A DNA stretch of 13,975 nucleotides from Irpex lacteus (lineage: Eukaryota > Basidiomycota > Agaricomycetes > Polyporales > Irpicaceae): contig MQVO02000225.1 in NCBI GenBank assembly GCA_001986395.2, forward strand, positions 1 to 13,975. The letters run 5' to 3'. The position numbers and the translations under genes were made by a program. Positions 1 to 6,399 of the stretch are shown here, in pieces (position 1 is the stretch's first letter; the number at the start of each line of letters is the position of its first letter). The notes under the pieces are model-generated. The model was not told the DNA's origin and searched no databases. It saw only the letters and a list, made by a program, of their open reading frames with translations.

Positions 1-329
1 ATATAAATAATAAAGACCATGTGATCGAACGTAAAATATATCTTATTTTATGTTATCTATATTTTTTAAAATATACTTACAAATTTATTAAAAATAAATC
101 TGGTAATATGGCGCCAGGTGTAACACCTTAAATATTAGATAGTATTAACTGGTCATAATTTTTAGTTTTACCCTAGTTAAATAATAAATATTATATAAAA
201 TAATATATAATAAAGATAAATAATTTATTAATTAGTCTAAATACATATGATCTAATAGTAAAAAAAGTACTATTAAGTCAATATAAATATATTAACTAGT
301 CATATGTTGTCATCAAGACATAAGAAAAC
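1..329. other. AT-rich stretch without a gene
   Basis: No coding frame or complete RNA gene is visible. The only structure is a small palindromic cluster near 109-132: GGCGCC followed by AGGTGT-A-ACACCT. The first 30 bases contain a T-loop-like TTCGATC on the minus strand, but no matching stem, so no tRNA is called. Confidence 0.6.
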
Positions 330-387
330 AGTTGTACCCGTGAATTGAACATGGATACCATCATTAACAGTGATATGCTCTACCAAT
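330..387 (-). pseudogene. trnN: tRNA-Asn(GUU), 3' portion only
   Basis: Read on the minus strand, this holds the second half of a D-arm (GGTAGAGC), an anticodon arm TATCA-CTGTTAA-TGATG with anticodon GTT, a T-arm CCATG-TTCAATT-CACGG (one mismatch) and an acceptor 3' strand GTACAAC. The acceptor 5' strand and the first half of the D-arm, which should lie just beyond 387, are missing. In their place is the ATG and first codons of the plasmid-type polymerase on the opposite strand. The break point is therefore about 386-388. The remnant is unlikely to give a working tRNA unless the 5' half is supplied elsewhere. Confidence 0.6.
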
Positions 388-1515
388 ATGAATCCTCATC
401 ATTTTGGGAGAGTAAAATTTGTGGATGATTCTTCAGATGGTACTGTAATATATAAAATCTTTGATGGGGAACAACCTATAGAAATTCATCAAAAAGATAA
501 TATTAATAGTGTACATTATCATGGTTTTCTAGATCAAAGATTCACTGATACAAAATTAAGTCAGAATATCTTTAGAAGAGAAATCAATCATGATACTTTA
601 TATATTCAAGATGGTGAAGTAATTGTAACTGAAAAACAATTACCTGCTAAACCCTTTAAAGTACACAAAGTAGAAGAAAAAATATCAGCTTTGGATACAT
701 TTTGTACATTTGATATAGAAACAGTTAATGTTTCTGGTAATCATCATCATCTAATTACAGCTTACTATGGTCATTATACTGGGGGTAACTATATTAATTC
801 TATTGCTACTAATATAACAGAGGAAGCACAAGCAACTATGTTTATTTCATTTTTAGAAACTATTAAATTTAAAGAGTATTAAATATGCTTATGCACATAA
901 TCTATCTGGTTTTGATGAAATCTTACTTCTTAAACATTTATTAAATTATCCTGGAGCCACTGTTAAACCATTATTATTTAATGGTAAATTAATGGCTATC
1001 AGATTTAAAGTGAATAATAGAACTATTATCTTTAAAGATTCATTCCTATTATTACCTATGGGCCTAAGAAGATTGTGTAAATCATTTAATGTACCTACTG
1101 TTAAAACACATTTCCCTTTTTACTTCTCAGATATTAATTATAGCGGGGATTTCCCTGCTTATGAATTATTTACTGATCTTTCTAGGGCAGATTATGAACA
1201 ATTGTTTGATTTACATTATAATAATAAATCTGGACCATGGAACTTTAAAGATCAAGCTCTTACTTATTGTAAAATCGATTGTAAATCATTGTTCCAAGTG
1301 TTAGTTAAATTTAATGAACTTGTTTATAAGAAATTTAAAGTTAATATTAATTCTTCTTATACTCTTCCTGCGTTACCTATGAGAATTTATAAAACTCCCC
1401 AAAAAACTAGGCTCTAATTAAAATTTAATTTAATTAAATTTTAATAATTGCGGATGAAATAATTCTAACTAGTTTTTTTGGGGGAGTGCCGATTATTCTT
1501 TCTAATATCTTTATT
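388..1515 (+). pseudogene. dpo: linear-plasmid family B DNA polymerase, exonuclease part, broken
   Basis: This is the N-terminal and 3'-5' exonuclease region of a protein-primed family B polymerase of the fungal mitochondrial plasmid type. Visible motifs in order are Exo I (TFDIET, near 709-723), Exo II (HNLSGFDE, near 896-919) and Exo III (YCKIDCKS, near 1265-1288). The ATG at 388 directly abuts the trnN remnant. The reading frame breaks near 877-881: the first frame ends with TAA at 880-882, while Exo II is in the next frame. A second break is the hairpin at 1395-1486, after which VPIILSNIF resumes in another frame at 1486-1512. Then similarity is lost. Palm motif A is not found; motif B lies 1.7 kb downstream. 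Family polymerases are roughly 800-1000 residues; about 370 are seen here. Identification as this family is firm; function is unlikely. Confidence 0.88.
1395..1486. repeat. family A hairpin A1 (long form), inside dpo
   Basis: Arms CTCCCCAAAAAACTAG and CTAGTTTTTTTGGGGGAG enclose an AT-rich inner palindrome (AATTAAAATTTAATT...) and the tract GCGGATGAAATAATT. It interrupts dpo between YKT and VPIILSNIF and changes the frame. Confidence 0.9.
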
Positions 1516-1549
1516 TTTTTTTAATTCTTCTATGTTTTAATTTATATTT

Positions 1550-2107
1550 TTATAGTATCATTAAAAACTTTATTATCATTTTAGTTAAAAATCCTCTTTC
1601 AGAGTCTTGATTATAAAGTATAACATTACTTTTTTTATTGTTACTTATAAAACTTTGGTATACCTCATCAGCAGAGTATCCAAAGATATTTAAGAAGTTA
1701 CTTAAATAAAATTGAACAGTAGACAGTAAATTTTTTTACTTTGTACTACCACTACTTAATTTTATATTAACTTTAGATAATATTCCTTGTAAATATACCC
1801 AAGTTAAATCTTCAAACACAAATAAAACATTCGATAAAGCAGGTGCTTTATCTAACTCGTATCCTCCTACTAATCTAGCTAACATATTCAATTTCACTGC
1901 AGTACCAGGGAGATTAATATTTAAATATGAAACTAACATTAAACTAAATTCTAAGATATTAAATTTATATTCCAATACATTTTCTGTATTTATAGTTAAT
2001 CCATAAGAAATATTTTCATTATTAAGGAAATCCTTATGATTGAAATTGTCAGTGCTTGAATCCACTCTAATTATTATAATTTTAGATTTAAATTTATTAT
2101 TTTCAAA
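1550..2107 (-). pseudogene. unidentified ORF split by one in-frame TAA
   Basis: A minus-strand frame runs from the hairpin half-copy at about 2109 down to a stop at 1550-1552. It is interrupted once by TAA at 1736-1738, and coding-like sequence continues in the same frame on both sides. A possible start is GTG at 2063-2065, but the frame stays open upstream to the hairpin, so the true start may be lost. The product would be about 185 residues, with the segment near 1840-1865 reading RLVGGYELDK. No domain is recognised. Position next to dpo suggests a plasmid origin, which is inference. The stop lies beside a run of seven T's, where a sequencing or replication slip could occur, but the frame is unchanged across it. 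Confidence 0.5.
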
Positions 2108-2108
2108 T

Positions 2109-2130
2109 CAAAAAACTAGGCTCTAATTAA
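2109..2130. repeat. family A hairpin, half-copy A2
   Basis: Only the left arm CAAAAAACTAGGCTCTAATT is present, identical to that of A1 and A3. It is followed by an A-run instead of the inner palindrome and right arm. It marks the upstream limit of the minus-strand unknown ORF. Confidence 0.75.
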
Positions 2131-2284
2131 AAAAAAAAGAAATAAAGAAAATAAAAAGGCATAAGAAAAAGACAAAAGTAGGTGAGGAGTGGGGAAAGAC
2201 AGTGGTCTAACAATATATTATATATTTAATTTTTATCACTGTAACAATCATTATTACCTTTACCCTCCTTTTTTTTTTAATAAA
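2131..2284. other. spacer without a gene
   Basis: Purine-rich, then AT-rich sequence. A T-run preceded by CCCTCC at 2263-2280 looks like the left half of a family B hairpin. No coding frame or RNA fold is convincing. Confidence 0.5.
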
Positions 2285-2370
2285 CCAACAAAAAAACTAG
2301 GCTCTAATTAAAATTTAATTAAATTAAATTTTAATAATTGCGGATGAAATAATTAGTTTTTTTGGGTTGG
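2285..2370. repeat. family A hairpin A3 (long form)
   Basis: Arms CCAACAAAAAAACTAG and TAGTTTTTTTGGGTTGG. The inner palindrome and GCGGATGAAATAATT tract match A1, with a few bases missing in the middle. The outermost arm bases (CCAAC / GTTGG) differ from A1 but remain complementary, so the flanks appear to be part of the fold or were chosen to be complementary. Confidence 0.88.
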
Positions 2371-2406
2371 GATTAAACAAAAGAATAATTAAAAAAAAAA
2401 AGACAA

Positions 2407-2477
2407 TAAGCCCAAGAAGATTCGAACTTCTACAGATTCCTTATCAAGAAATTATTCTACCTTTAAATCATAGGCTT
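2407..2477 (-). tRNA. trnI: tRNA-Ile(GAU), first copy
   Basis: The minus strand folds into a full cloverleaf: acceptor AAGCCTA/TGGGCTT, anticodon arm ATTTC-TTGATAA-GGAAT (anticodon GAT), T-arm AGAAG-TTCGAAT-CTTCT, discriminator A. A second trnI with the same anticodon but a different body lies at 4593-4665. The gene is placed between family A hairpin A3 and the compact fold at 2593-2643. Confidence 0.85.
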
Positions 2478-2592
2478 AATTAATTTATATTTAGCTTTAT
2501 TAAAAGGTTCATAGGGGGTTAATAAACCCAAAAATAAAATTGGTATGTACTTAAACGTCAGGTCGCCACACCTCCTTGTCATATTACTTACT

Positions 2593-2643
2593 GTTCCTAC
2601 TGATCCCACCACACTTAACCGTGGTTCTTCAGGAGTTCGGAAC
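2593..2643 (-). ncRNA. candidate structured RNA, 5S-like motifs
   Basis: On the minus strand three nested helices fit without forcing: GTTCC/GGAAC, then CTGA/TCAG, then ACCAC/GTGGT closing the loop GGTTAAGT. Internal loops are GAACTC / TA and AGA / GGGA. CCGAACTC, GTTAAG and AGTAGGAAC resemble conserved 5S rRNA strings, and the GAA / AGTA pair could form a bulged-G (loop E) motif. The outer 5S helix and usual length were not found, so a 5S assignment is weak. The segment is markedly richer in GC than its surroundings. A 68-codon frame covers it, but the fold explains the composition better. Confidence 0.3.
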
Positions 2644-2900
2644 ATAACATCTAGATATATGAGTGCCAATTATATTCACATCATTCCTTTTATTAAATAA
2701 ATTAAATTTATAATATTAAAATTAAAACTTAAAATAAAATATTATAATTAGATTATTATATTCAATAAATAAAAATAAAGAAATAAAAAAATAAAAAATG
2801 TTTAAGTAGAGAGGTTATAATTTTAATAGTCTTCAACAAAGTAAAGTATAAAAATATAAAGTAAATAAAATTTTAATAGAGTCTTACAATTACACAGCTG
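2644..2900. other. AT-rich spacer, no gene
   Basis: Nothing coding is seen. It contains one copy of a 28-bp direct repeat (2731-2758) whose second copy lies just before trnL. Confidence 0.5.
2731..2758. repeat. 28-bp direct repeat, copy 1
   Basis: AAAATAAAATATTATAATTA followed by GATTATTA; identical to 13416-13443. Low complexity, but the whole 28 bases match, and a similar AGAGTCTTANAATTA string lies near each copy (2879-2893 and 13389-13403). Confidence 0.7.
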
Positions 2901-3145
2901 TTAGAATAAAAAAATATTAGATATAAATTTTATTTCTTTAACCGTTTCCTTAGATATACCATACTTTTTGTTTAGAAAGTGGTGCAATAATTGTACAGCT
3001 TCAAAAACATTAATCTTTTTATTATAGTCTATCATCTTACCATCCTCATCTACAAACCAACTAAAATCTTCTTCCCCTTTTTTTTTAATAAAAAAAAGGA
3101 TAGAAGAGGGAGTTCCATTATCTAATGCTTCGATTGAACCATTAT
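2901..3145 (-). pseudogene. unidentified ORF fragment cut by a T/A hairpin
   Basis: A minus-strand frame of about 57 residues ends with TAA at 2901-2903. It begins EEDFSWFVDEDGKM near 3073 and includes INVFEAVQLLHHFL. Upstream of the family B hairpin (3076-3099), the sequence IEALDNGTPSSI continues as coding-like in a different frame. So the hairpin appears inserted in the gene, and a second hairpin at 3136-3160 marks the next break. The family is not recognised. Acidic and aromatic content with an amphipathic helix-like stretch argues for a soluble protein. It may come from the same plasmid-like source as dpo, but that is inference. Confidence 0.4.
3076..3099. repeat. family B hairpin B2
   Basis: CC followed by nine T's, AAT, eight A's and GG: a near-perfect T-run/A-run hairpin. 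It interrupts the minus-strand ORF fragment and shifts its frame. Confidence 0.8.
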
Positions 3146-3160
3146 TTTTTTTAATGGAAC
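3136..3160. repeat. hairpin with T-run loop
   Basis: CCATTA and TAATGG arms surround a run of T's; outer bases GAA / AAC are imperfect. It is a variant of family B. Confidence 0.65.
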
Positions 3161-3185
3161 AAGTAGCTACTTTCCTTATTTTTAT

Positions 3186-3201
3186 TTTTATTTAAATAAA
3201 A
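3186..3201. repeat. AT palindrome at dpo restart
   Basis: TTTTATTTAAATAAAA is a perfect palindrome. It stands directly before the second dpo fragment and is flanked by CC(TT) and AGGAGG, as in family B. Confidence 0.7.
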
Positions 3202-3205
3202 GGAG

Positions 3206-3589
3206 GTAGGTAAATGGACTGCTATTTATTTCTCTGAAGAGTTGAAAATGGCTAAAAATTTAATTCCTGAATATCAATTTATTATTAAAGGAGGCTACTC
3301 CTGTGAGAAAGTTGATATTTTCTCTGATTATGTAAATACTTTATATAAAGTTAAAGCTGAGTCAAAAGGGGCAAAAAGATGGATTGCTAAATTATTATTA
3401 AATTGTTTATACGGAGGGTTCGGTAGAAGTAATAATACTACAAGTTGTATTGTGGTTAATGCTAAAGAGTTTAAGAAAAGAAGATTTTTGTTTATTTTAA
3501 TCTATAGTATCCCTCGTTCCACTCACTCGCTACGCTCCTTAACTAAGAGTTCAAATTATATATTCTTTAATTGTATAAATAGTAATTAA
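3206..3589 (+). pseudogene. dpo: linear-plasmid family B DNA polymerase, palm motif B part
   Basis: The fragment opens with GKWTAIYFSEEL, then MAKNLIPEY, and contains the family B motif B region with KLLLNCLYGGFG (about 3389-3424), where the canonical pattern is Kx3NSxYG. In protein-primed polymerases motif B follows motif A. Motif A (SLYP type) is absent upstream, and motif C (DTDS type) is absent downstream. Similarity ends near 3480. The remaining codons to the TAA at 3587-3589 read into unrelated sequence. The piece is in the same orientation as the exonuclease part but separated by 1.7 kb of minus-strand ORF remnants and trnI. An insertion or inversion inside an integrated plasmid copy would explain this. 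It is non-functional as it stands. Confidence 0.85.
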
Positions 3590-3660
3590 TTATATTTATA
3601 TTCTTTAATCTTACATATTAGAAATATTAGTATAGTTCAAACAGTTTATTATATTTATTC

Positions 3661-3945
3661 TTAATTTATTAATATATTAACTTTTATTTCTCCCCTGTAA
3701 ACAAAAATAATGTTCAGAAGTACCTGAATATCTTCAGTAAGTTGTGTAATCACGAATACAGCAGTTCCTCGGCTGTTAACTACAAAGCTACCATCGCCTA
3801 CAGCAAACCCAATCAGCCATTCAAGAAATGATTGACTTGGAGCTACTGCGTTAGGAAATCGCTTTGCATAGAGTGAATAAAATGCGTTAAACCGGAAACC
3901 CGAAGGCATAATAACTAGAGGAATAACATATAGAATTGTTTGGAA
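3661..3945 (-). pseudogene. LAGLIDADG homing endonuclease, N-terminal part, fused to cox1 exon
   Basis: The frame is continuous with the cox1 exon piece upstream, as expected for an intron ORF translated as an extension of the preceding exon. The first LAGLIDADG helix is visible as FLEWLIGFAVGDGSF, with the catalytic acid position (D of GDG) kept. The ORF ends at 3661-3663 after roughly 95 residues. A single-chain enzyme of this class is usually 250-300 residues with two such motifs, so the second half is missing. Codons such as CGA, CGG and GGC are more frequent than in dpo. The intron site after the cox1 HLF codons corresponds to a common fungal cox1 insertion point (that of yeast aI4, from memory). 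Function as an endonuclease is unlikely. Confidence 0.75.
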
Positions 3946-3984
3946 GAATAGGTGTTGGTATAGTACAGGGTCACCTCCTCCAGC
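3946..3984 (-). pseudogene. cox1: cox1 exon fragment (AGGGDPVLYQHLF)
   Basis: Thirteen codons read AGGGDPVLYQHLF, a highly conserved stretch of cytochrome c oxidase subunit 1 just before WFFGHPEV. Similarity begins sharply at the first Ala: the preceding codons do not match the expected FFDP. Downstream the frame runs into the LAGLIDADG ORF without a stop. The piece is probably the flanking exon carried along with a mobile intron. On the other side it touches the truncated nad3 within 35 bp. Confidence 0.85.
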
Positions 3985-4003
3985 AATAAAAAGATATCGG
4001 CTG
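3979..4003. repeat. short hairpin at nad3/cox1 junction
   Basis: CCAGC and GCTGG are separated by a 15-base AT-rich loop. It sits exactly at the transition between the cox1 exon piece and the nad3 remnant. Confidence 0.4.
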
Positions 4004-4018
4004 GATTATTAAAGGGTA

Positions 4019-4306
4019 TTAAAATAAATAAAAGAATAATAAGATAAATAAACCGTAAAGATTATTATTATAAGCGGAGATAACATAAGGTAAAAGAGAA
4101 GAGATTTCTAAATCAAAAGGTAAAAATAAGATAGCAACTAAAATGAAAGAAACATTAAAAGAAGATCTAGATTGTTCATAAGAAGTAAAACCACATTCAA
4201 AAGGACTTTTCTTTTCAATATAAGAATTATCTAAAGATATAAAATAATTAATTAATATTAATAAAATAGCAACAATAGGACTTAAATAAAGATAAATATG
4301 AAACAT
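4019..4306 (-). pseudogene. nad3: NADH dehydrogenase subunit 3, 3'-truncated
   Basis: The first 95 residues contain the nad3 signature [20 protein letters not shown] and [16 protein letters not shown] hydrophobic N-terminal helix ([13 protein letters not shown]) and a middle membrane helix are present. The ATG at 4304-4306 fits the usual start. Fungal nad3 is generally about 115-135 residues. Here the last helix stops after [10 protein letters not shown] and a TAA follows at 4019-4021, so the C-terminal tail is gone. The subunit belongs to the membrane arm of complex I. The loss of the tail next to an intron-derived cox1 cassette suggests the cassette replaced the end of the gene. It might still be partly functional, but a second full copy elsewhere is more likely. 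Confidence 0.85.
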
Positions 4307-4516
4307 TATAATAATAAAAGATATAAACCTTCTAATAAATAAGGTAAATAAAAATAAAAAGATATTAATAAAATAATATTAAAAGATAAAATATAAGAAA
4401 TACTCTTATTAATATAAATAGATTTAATTAAATAATAAGTAACTAAAATAATAATTAAATAATTAAATATTTTTTAAATTTAAAACAAAAAATAAAAAAT
4501 ATAAATAAAAGAATAG
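4307..4516. other. AT-rich spacer, no gene
   Basis: Nothing coding is seen. It holds one copy of a 44-bp direct repeat at its end (4475-4518). Confidence 0.5.
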
Positions 4517-4518
4517 GG
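4475..4518. repeat. 44-bp direct repeat, copy 1
   Basis: TAAATTTAAAACAAAAAATA...AGAATAGGG; the second copy at 5013-5057 differs only by one extra A. The repeat abuts the 3' end of trnF here. Confidence 0.85.
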
Positions 4519-4590
4519 TCCCCAAAAAGACTTGAACTTTTATCAATAAAGCTTCAATTTATTGCTCTAACCAAATTAAGCTATGGGAAC
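4517..4590 (-). tRNA. trnF: tRNA-Phe(GAA)
   Basis: Minus-strand cloverleaf: acceptor GTTCCCA/TGGGGAC (one G-T pair), anticodon arm ATAAA-TTGAAGC-TTTAT with anticodon GAA, T-arm AAAAG-TTCAAGT-CTTTT. The discriminator base appears to be C, which is unusual, so the exact 3' end may differ by a base. It lies two bases from trnI on the same strand and probably shares a precursor. Confidence 0.88.
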
Positions 4591-4592
4591 TT

Positions 4593-4665
4593 TAAGTCTA
4601 AGATGGATCGAACATCTATTGCCTCCTTATCAAGGAGATATTTTAAACCATTAAATAATAGACTT
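4593..4665 (-). tRNA. trnI: tRNA-Ile(GAU), second copy
   Basis: Acceptor AAGTCTA/TAGACTT, anticodon arm TCTCC-TTGATAA-GGAGG (anticodon GAT), T-arm AGATG-TTCGATC-CATCT, discriminator A. Body sequence differs clearly from the copy at 2407-2477, so it is not a recent duplicate. Confidence 0.88.
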
Positions 4666-5156
4666 ATTTATATTATAATTTAGTTATTAATAATCTCACG
4701 ATTTGTAACTGTAAAAGATATGGTAAAATTACTCATGAAACTAATACTAATAAGGCGAATAAGATTATATAACCGTAAAATAATTGATTTAAAAAGAAAA
4801 ATGGTATTAATCCCCCAAATTTATTATAAATTTAATTTAATTAAAAGTTATTTATCCCTTAATATAAGGAATAGATTTATAGAACTTTAAAATTTTATAA
4901 ATATTTAATTATTTAATTATTATTTAGTTACTTATTATTTAATTATTTTTATATATCTAAATAAAAAAGTATTTAATTATATAAGAGAGTATAAATTTTA
5001 TTTTCTTAAACATAAATTTAAAAACAAAAAATAAAAAATATAAATAAAAGAATAGGGGAGGGAGAATCTTTAAATTTATTTAGAGATTATTCCTTCTCTA
5101 TTGGATTAAGTTTATATGTATAATATTATAGAGAATTATAAAAAGAAAAATTTTTA
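4666..5156. other. AT-rich spacer, no gene
   Basis: No coding frame of note. It includes AAAAATGGTATTAAT, a 15-mer found again near 7942, and copy 2 of the 44-bp repeat. Confidence 0.5.
5013..5057. repeat. 44-bp direct repeat, copy 2
   Basis: Matches 4475-4518 apart from one extra A. It is followed by GGAGGG instead of trnF. Confidence 0.85.
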
Positions 5157-5211
5157 CAATAAAAGTAAACCTAGGAAGAAAAATAATTTTTAATTTAACT
5201 AAATAAAATTA
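5157..5211. repeat. 55-bp mosaic repeat, copy 1
   Basis: CAATAAAAGTAAACCTAG (18 bp) and TTTTTAATTTAACTAAATAA... (25 bp) match 6333-6387 exactly, while the 12 bases between differ (GAAGAAAAATAA here, TCCTCCCCCTCC there). The segment 5173-5196 is also repeated at 5721-5744. Confidence 0.8.
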
Positions 5212-5409
5212 TCATAAATATAATAATAGTTTATAGGTGTTATGAACAACAGTGTTTAATTTTTAGCTGTAGGTTGTTTTTATTCAAGATTATATTAGGC
5301 GCAGTTGTAAATAACCCTAAACAGCTTAGTTTATTAAAAATTAGGTAGTTATATTCAATAGTGTTTTATTGTTATTAAATCAATAGGGTGGAAAAGTTTT
5401 TACTTGAAT

Positions 5410-5435
5410 CCTTTTTTATTTATAAAAAAAAAGGG
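5410..5435. repeat. family B hairpin B5
   Basis: CC, T-run, ATTTAT, A-run, GGGG. Not inside a recognisable gene. Confidence 0.7.
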
Positions 5436-5581
5436 GAGAACAATAGTTTATAATTTTAACCTAATTAGTTATACAATATTTATAATTATCGGGTTATTAT
5501 GGTTATAGCAATATTAATAGTAAGGGGGTACACACTTATTCAGAGGGAGGCTTATTTTTAAGGAGATGATAGCCACCGTCG

Positions 5582-5607
5582 GATGCGAGGCCTCCGAAGG
5601 CGGCATC
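5582..5607. repeat. GC-rich nested hairpin
   Basis: GATGC...GCATC encloses GCCT-CCGA-AGGC. Such GC-rich islands stand out in this AT-rich sequence and resemble the GC clusters of other fungal mtDNAs. Confidence 0.6.
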
Positions 5608-5720
5608 AGGCAGGAGATTATCTAACAGGATAGTAGTGGATAATCACTTTTGACTACTTTTTAAAATAATTTACTTTATAGTAATCAAACAATGAATTTA
5701 ACTTTAATACTTTTTTTAAT

Positions 5721-5744
5721 AGGAAGAAAAATAATTTTTAATTT
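5721..5744. repeat. 24-bp repeat copy
   Basis: AGGAAGAAAAATAATTTTTA followed by ATTT; identical to 5173-5196. Confidence 0.75.
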
Positions 5745-6028
5745 TAAAAGATCGCAATTATCGTAAGCAATTATAGGAGTAACCACCACCTGTTTATTTT
5801 GTAGGTTAATTATATTTTTATTGAAGAATGTTTTTGTAACTTTTTATATTTAATTAAATTAATGCCGATACAACTTAGTGCAGGTCTCCTTAAATAACCC
5901 TACTCCTCATTTACTATTCATCTTTGTTTATAATGAAATTTGTACTTTAACCTGCAGAATGGCCTTTTATCACCCTGCAAATCTCATCCTCAGGTTGAGA
6001 TTAATTAAAGGTTATAATTATTTCTACA

Positions 6029-6318
6029 AAAATAATAGAAATTATTAGTTTTTTGTTTAGTTCAGTTTCTCAAGCTGCAGTTTATCTTTTAGCTGTTTTT
6101 AGTAACAGTATACAAGCTAACCCAAAAAACTAGGAATTAGAAAATAATTCTAACTAGTTTTTTTGGGGGAAGGTGCTATTAACTTAGGATTAGCTAAAGG
6201 ACTAGTTTCACCTGGACTATTTATTTGTGCAGGAGGTGTATTATATGATAGTTCTCAAACAAGAGTAATATCTTTCTACAGAGGAGTTACTCCAAGTAAT
6301 AGAAAAGAAAAGAATTAA
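6029..6318 (+). pseudogene. nad4: NADH dehydrogenase subunit 4, internal fragment with hairpin
   Basis: Before the hairpin the frame reads SSVSQAAVYLLAVFSNSIQ, and after it EGAINLGLAKGLVSPGLF, then CAGGVLYDSSQTRVISFYRGV. These are adjacent in complex I subunit ND4 (typical motif AAVYLLGVFSNTIQGIEGAI...). The two halves are in different frames (2 then 1), separated by hairpin A4. The gene is only a central slice of a protein that is normally near 450-490 residues. The sequence upstream of SSVSQ matches poorly (EIISF, with two extra residues), and after YRGV the frame soon stops at 6316-6318. The conserved His of LAHG is replaced by Lys (LAKG). It is therefore a pseudogene slice rather than a whole hairpin-split gene. 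Confidence 0.88.
6121..6168. repeat. family A hairpin A4 (short form), inside nad4
   Basis: CCCAAAAAACTAGGAATTAG ... CTAGTTTTTTTGGGG, 48 bp, identical along its whole length to A5 in atp6. It separates NSIQ(A) from EGAIN in nad4. The segment that would have to be skipped (6119-6168) is 50 bp, not a multiple of three. Confidence 0.93.
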
Positions 6319-6332
6319 CTTGTGCCCTGAAG

Positions 6333-6387
6333 CAATAAAAGTAAACCTAGTCCTCCCCCTCCTTTTTAATTTAACTAAATAAAATTA
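6333..6387. repeat. 55-bp mosaic repeat, copy 2
   Basis: See copy 1 at 5157-5211. The 12-base middle here (TCCTCCCCCTCC) recurs next to a T-run at 7437-7453, suggesting a family B fragment replaced the original middle. Confidence 0.8.
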
Positions 6388-6399
6388 ATATTGGAGGGA

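Larger units (their letters stand above)
5212..6028. other. region without a recognisable gene
   Basis: About 800 bases without a gene I can name. Contents: a family B hairpin (5410-5435), a GC-rich nested hairpin (5582-5607), a 24-bp repeat copy (5721-5744) and a hairpin with AATCTCA/TGAGATT arms (5981-6003). A short frame near 5289-5340 reads GAVVNNPKQLSLL but is not identifiable. Part of this may be degraded intron or rRNA, but I cannot support either. Confidence 0.45.

Noticed and set aside
1..35. tRNA 3'-end-like TTCGATC on the minus strand
   Set aside because: No T-stem partner and no anticodon arm upstream; not enough to call even a fragment.
1089..1304. 71-codon plus frame
   Set aside because: Lies within the exonuclease part of dpo in another frame; dpo motifs are convincing.
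2463..2669. 68-codon minus-strand frame
   Set aside because: It overlaps the 3'-proximal region of trnI and the GC-rich fold at 2593-2643; its residues show no family features and the RNA fold explains the sequence better.
5270..5345. Possible atp9 fragment (GAVVNNPKQL)
   Set aside because: The resemblance to the ARNPSL loop of subunit 9 is too short, and flanking helices do not match.
5440..5660. Possible rRNA piece around the GC-rich hairpin
   Set aside because: No conserved rns or rnl string could be matched with confidence.
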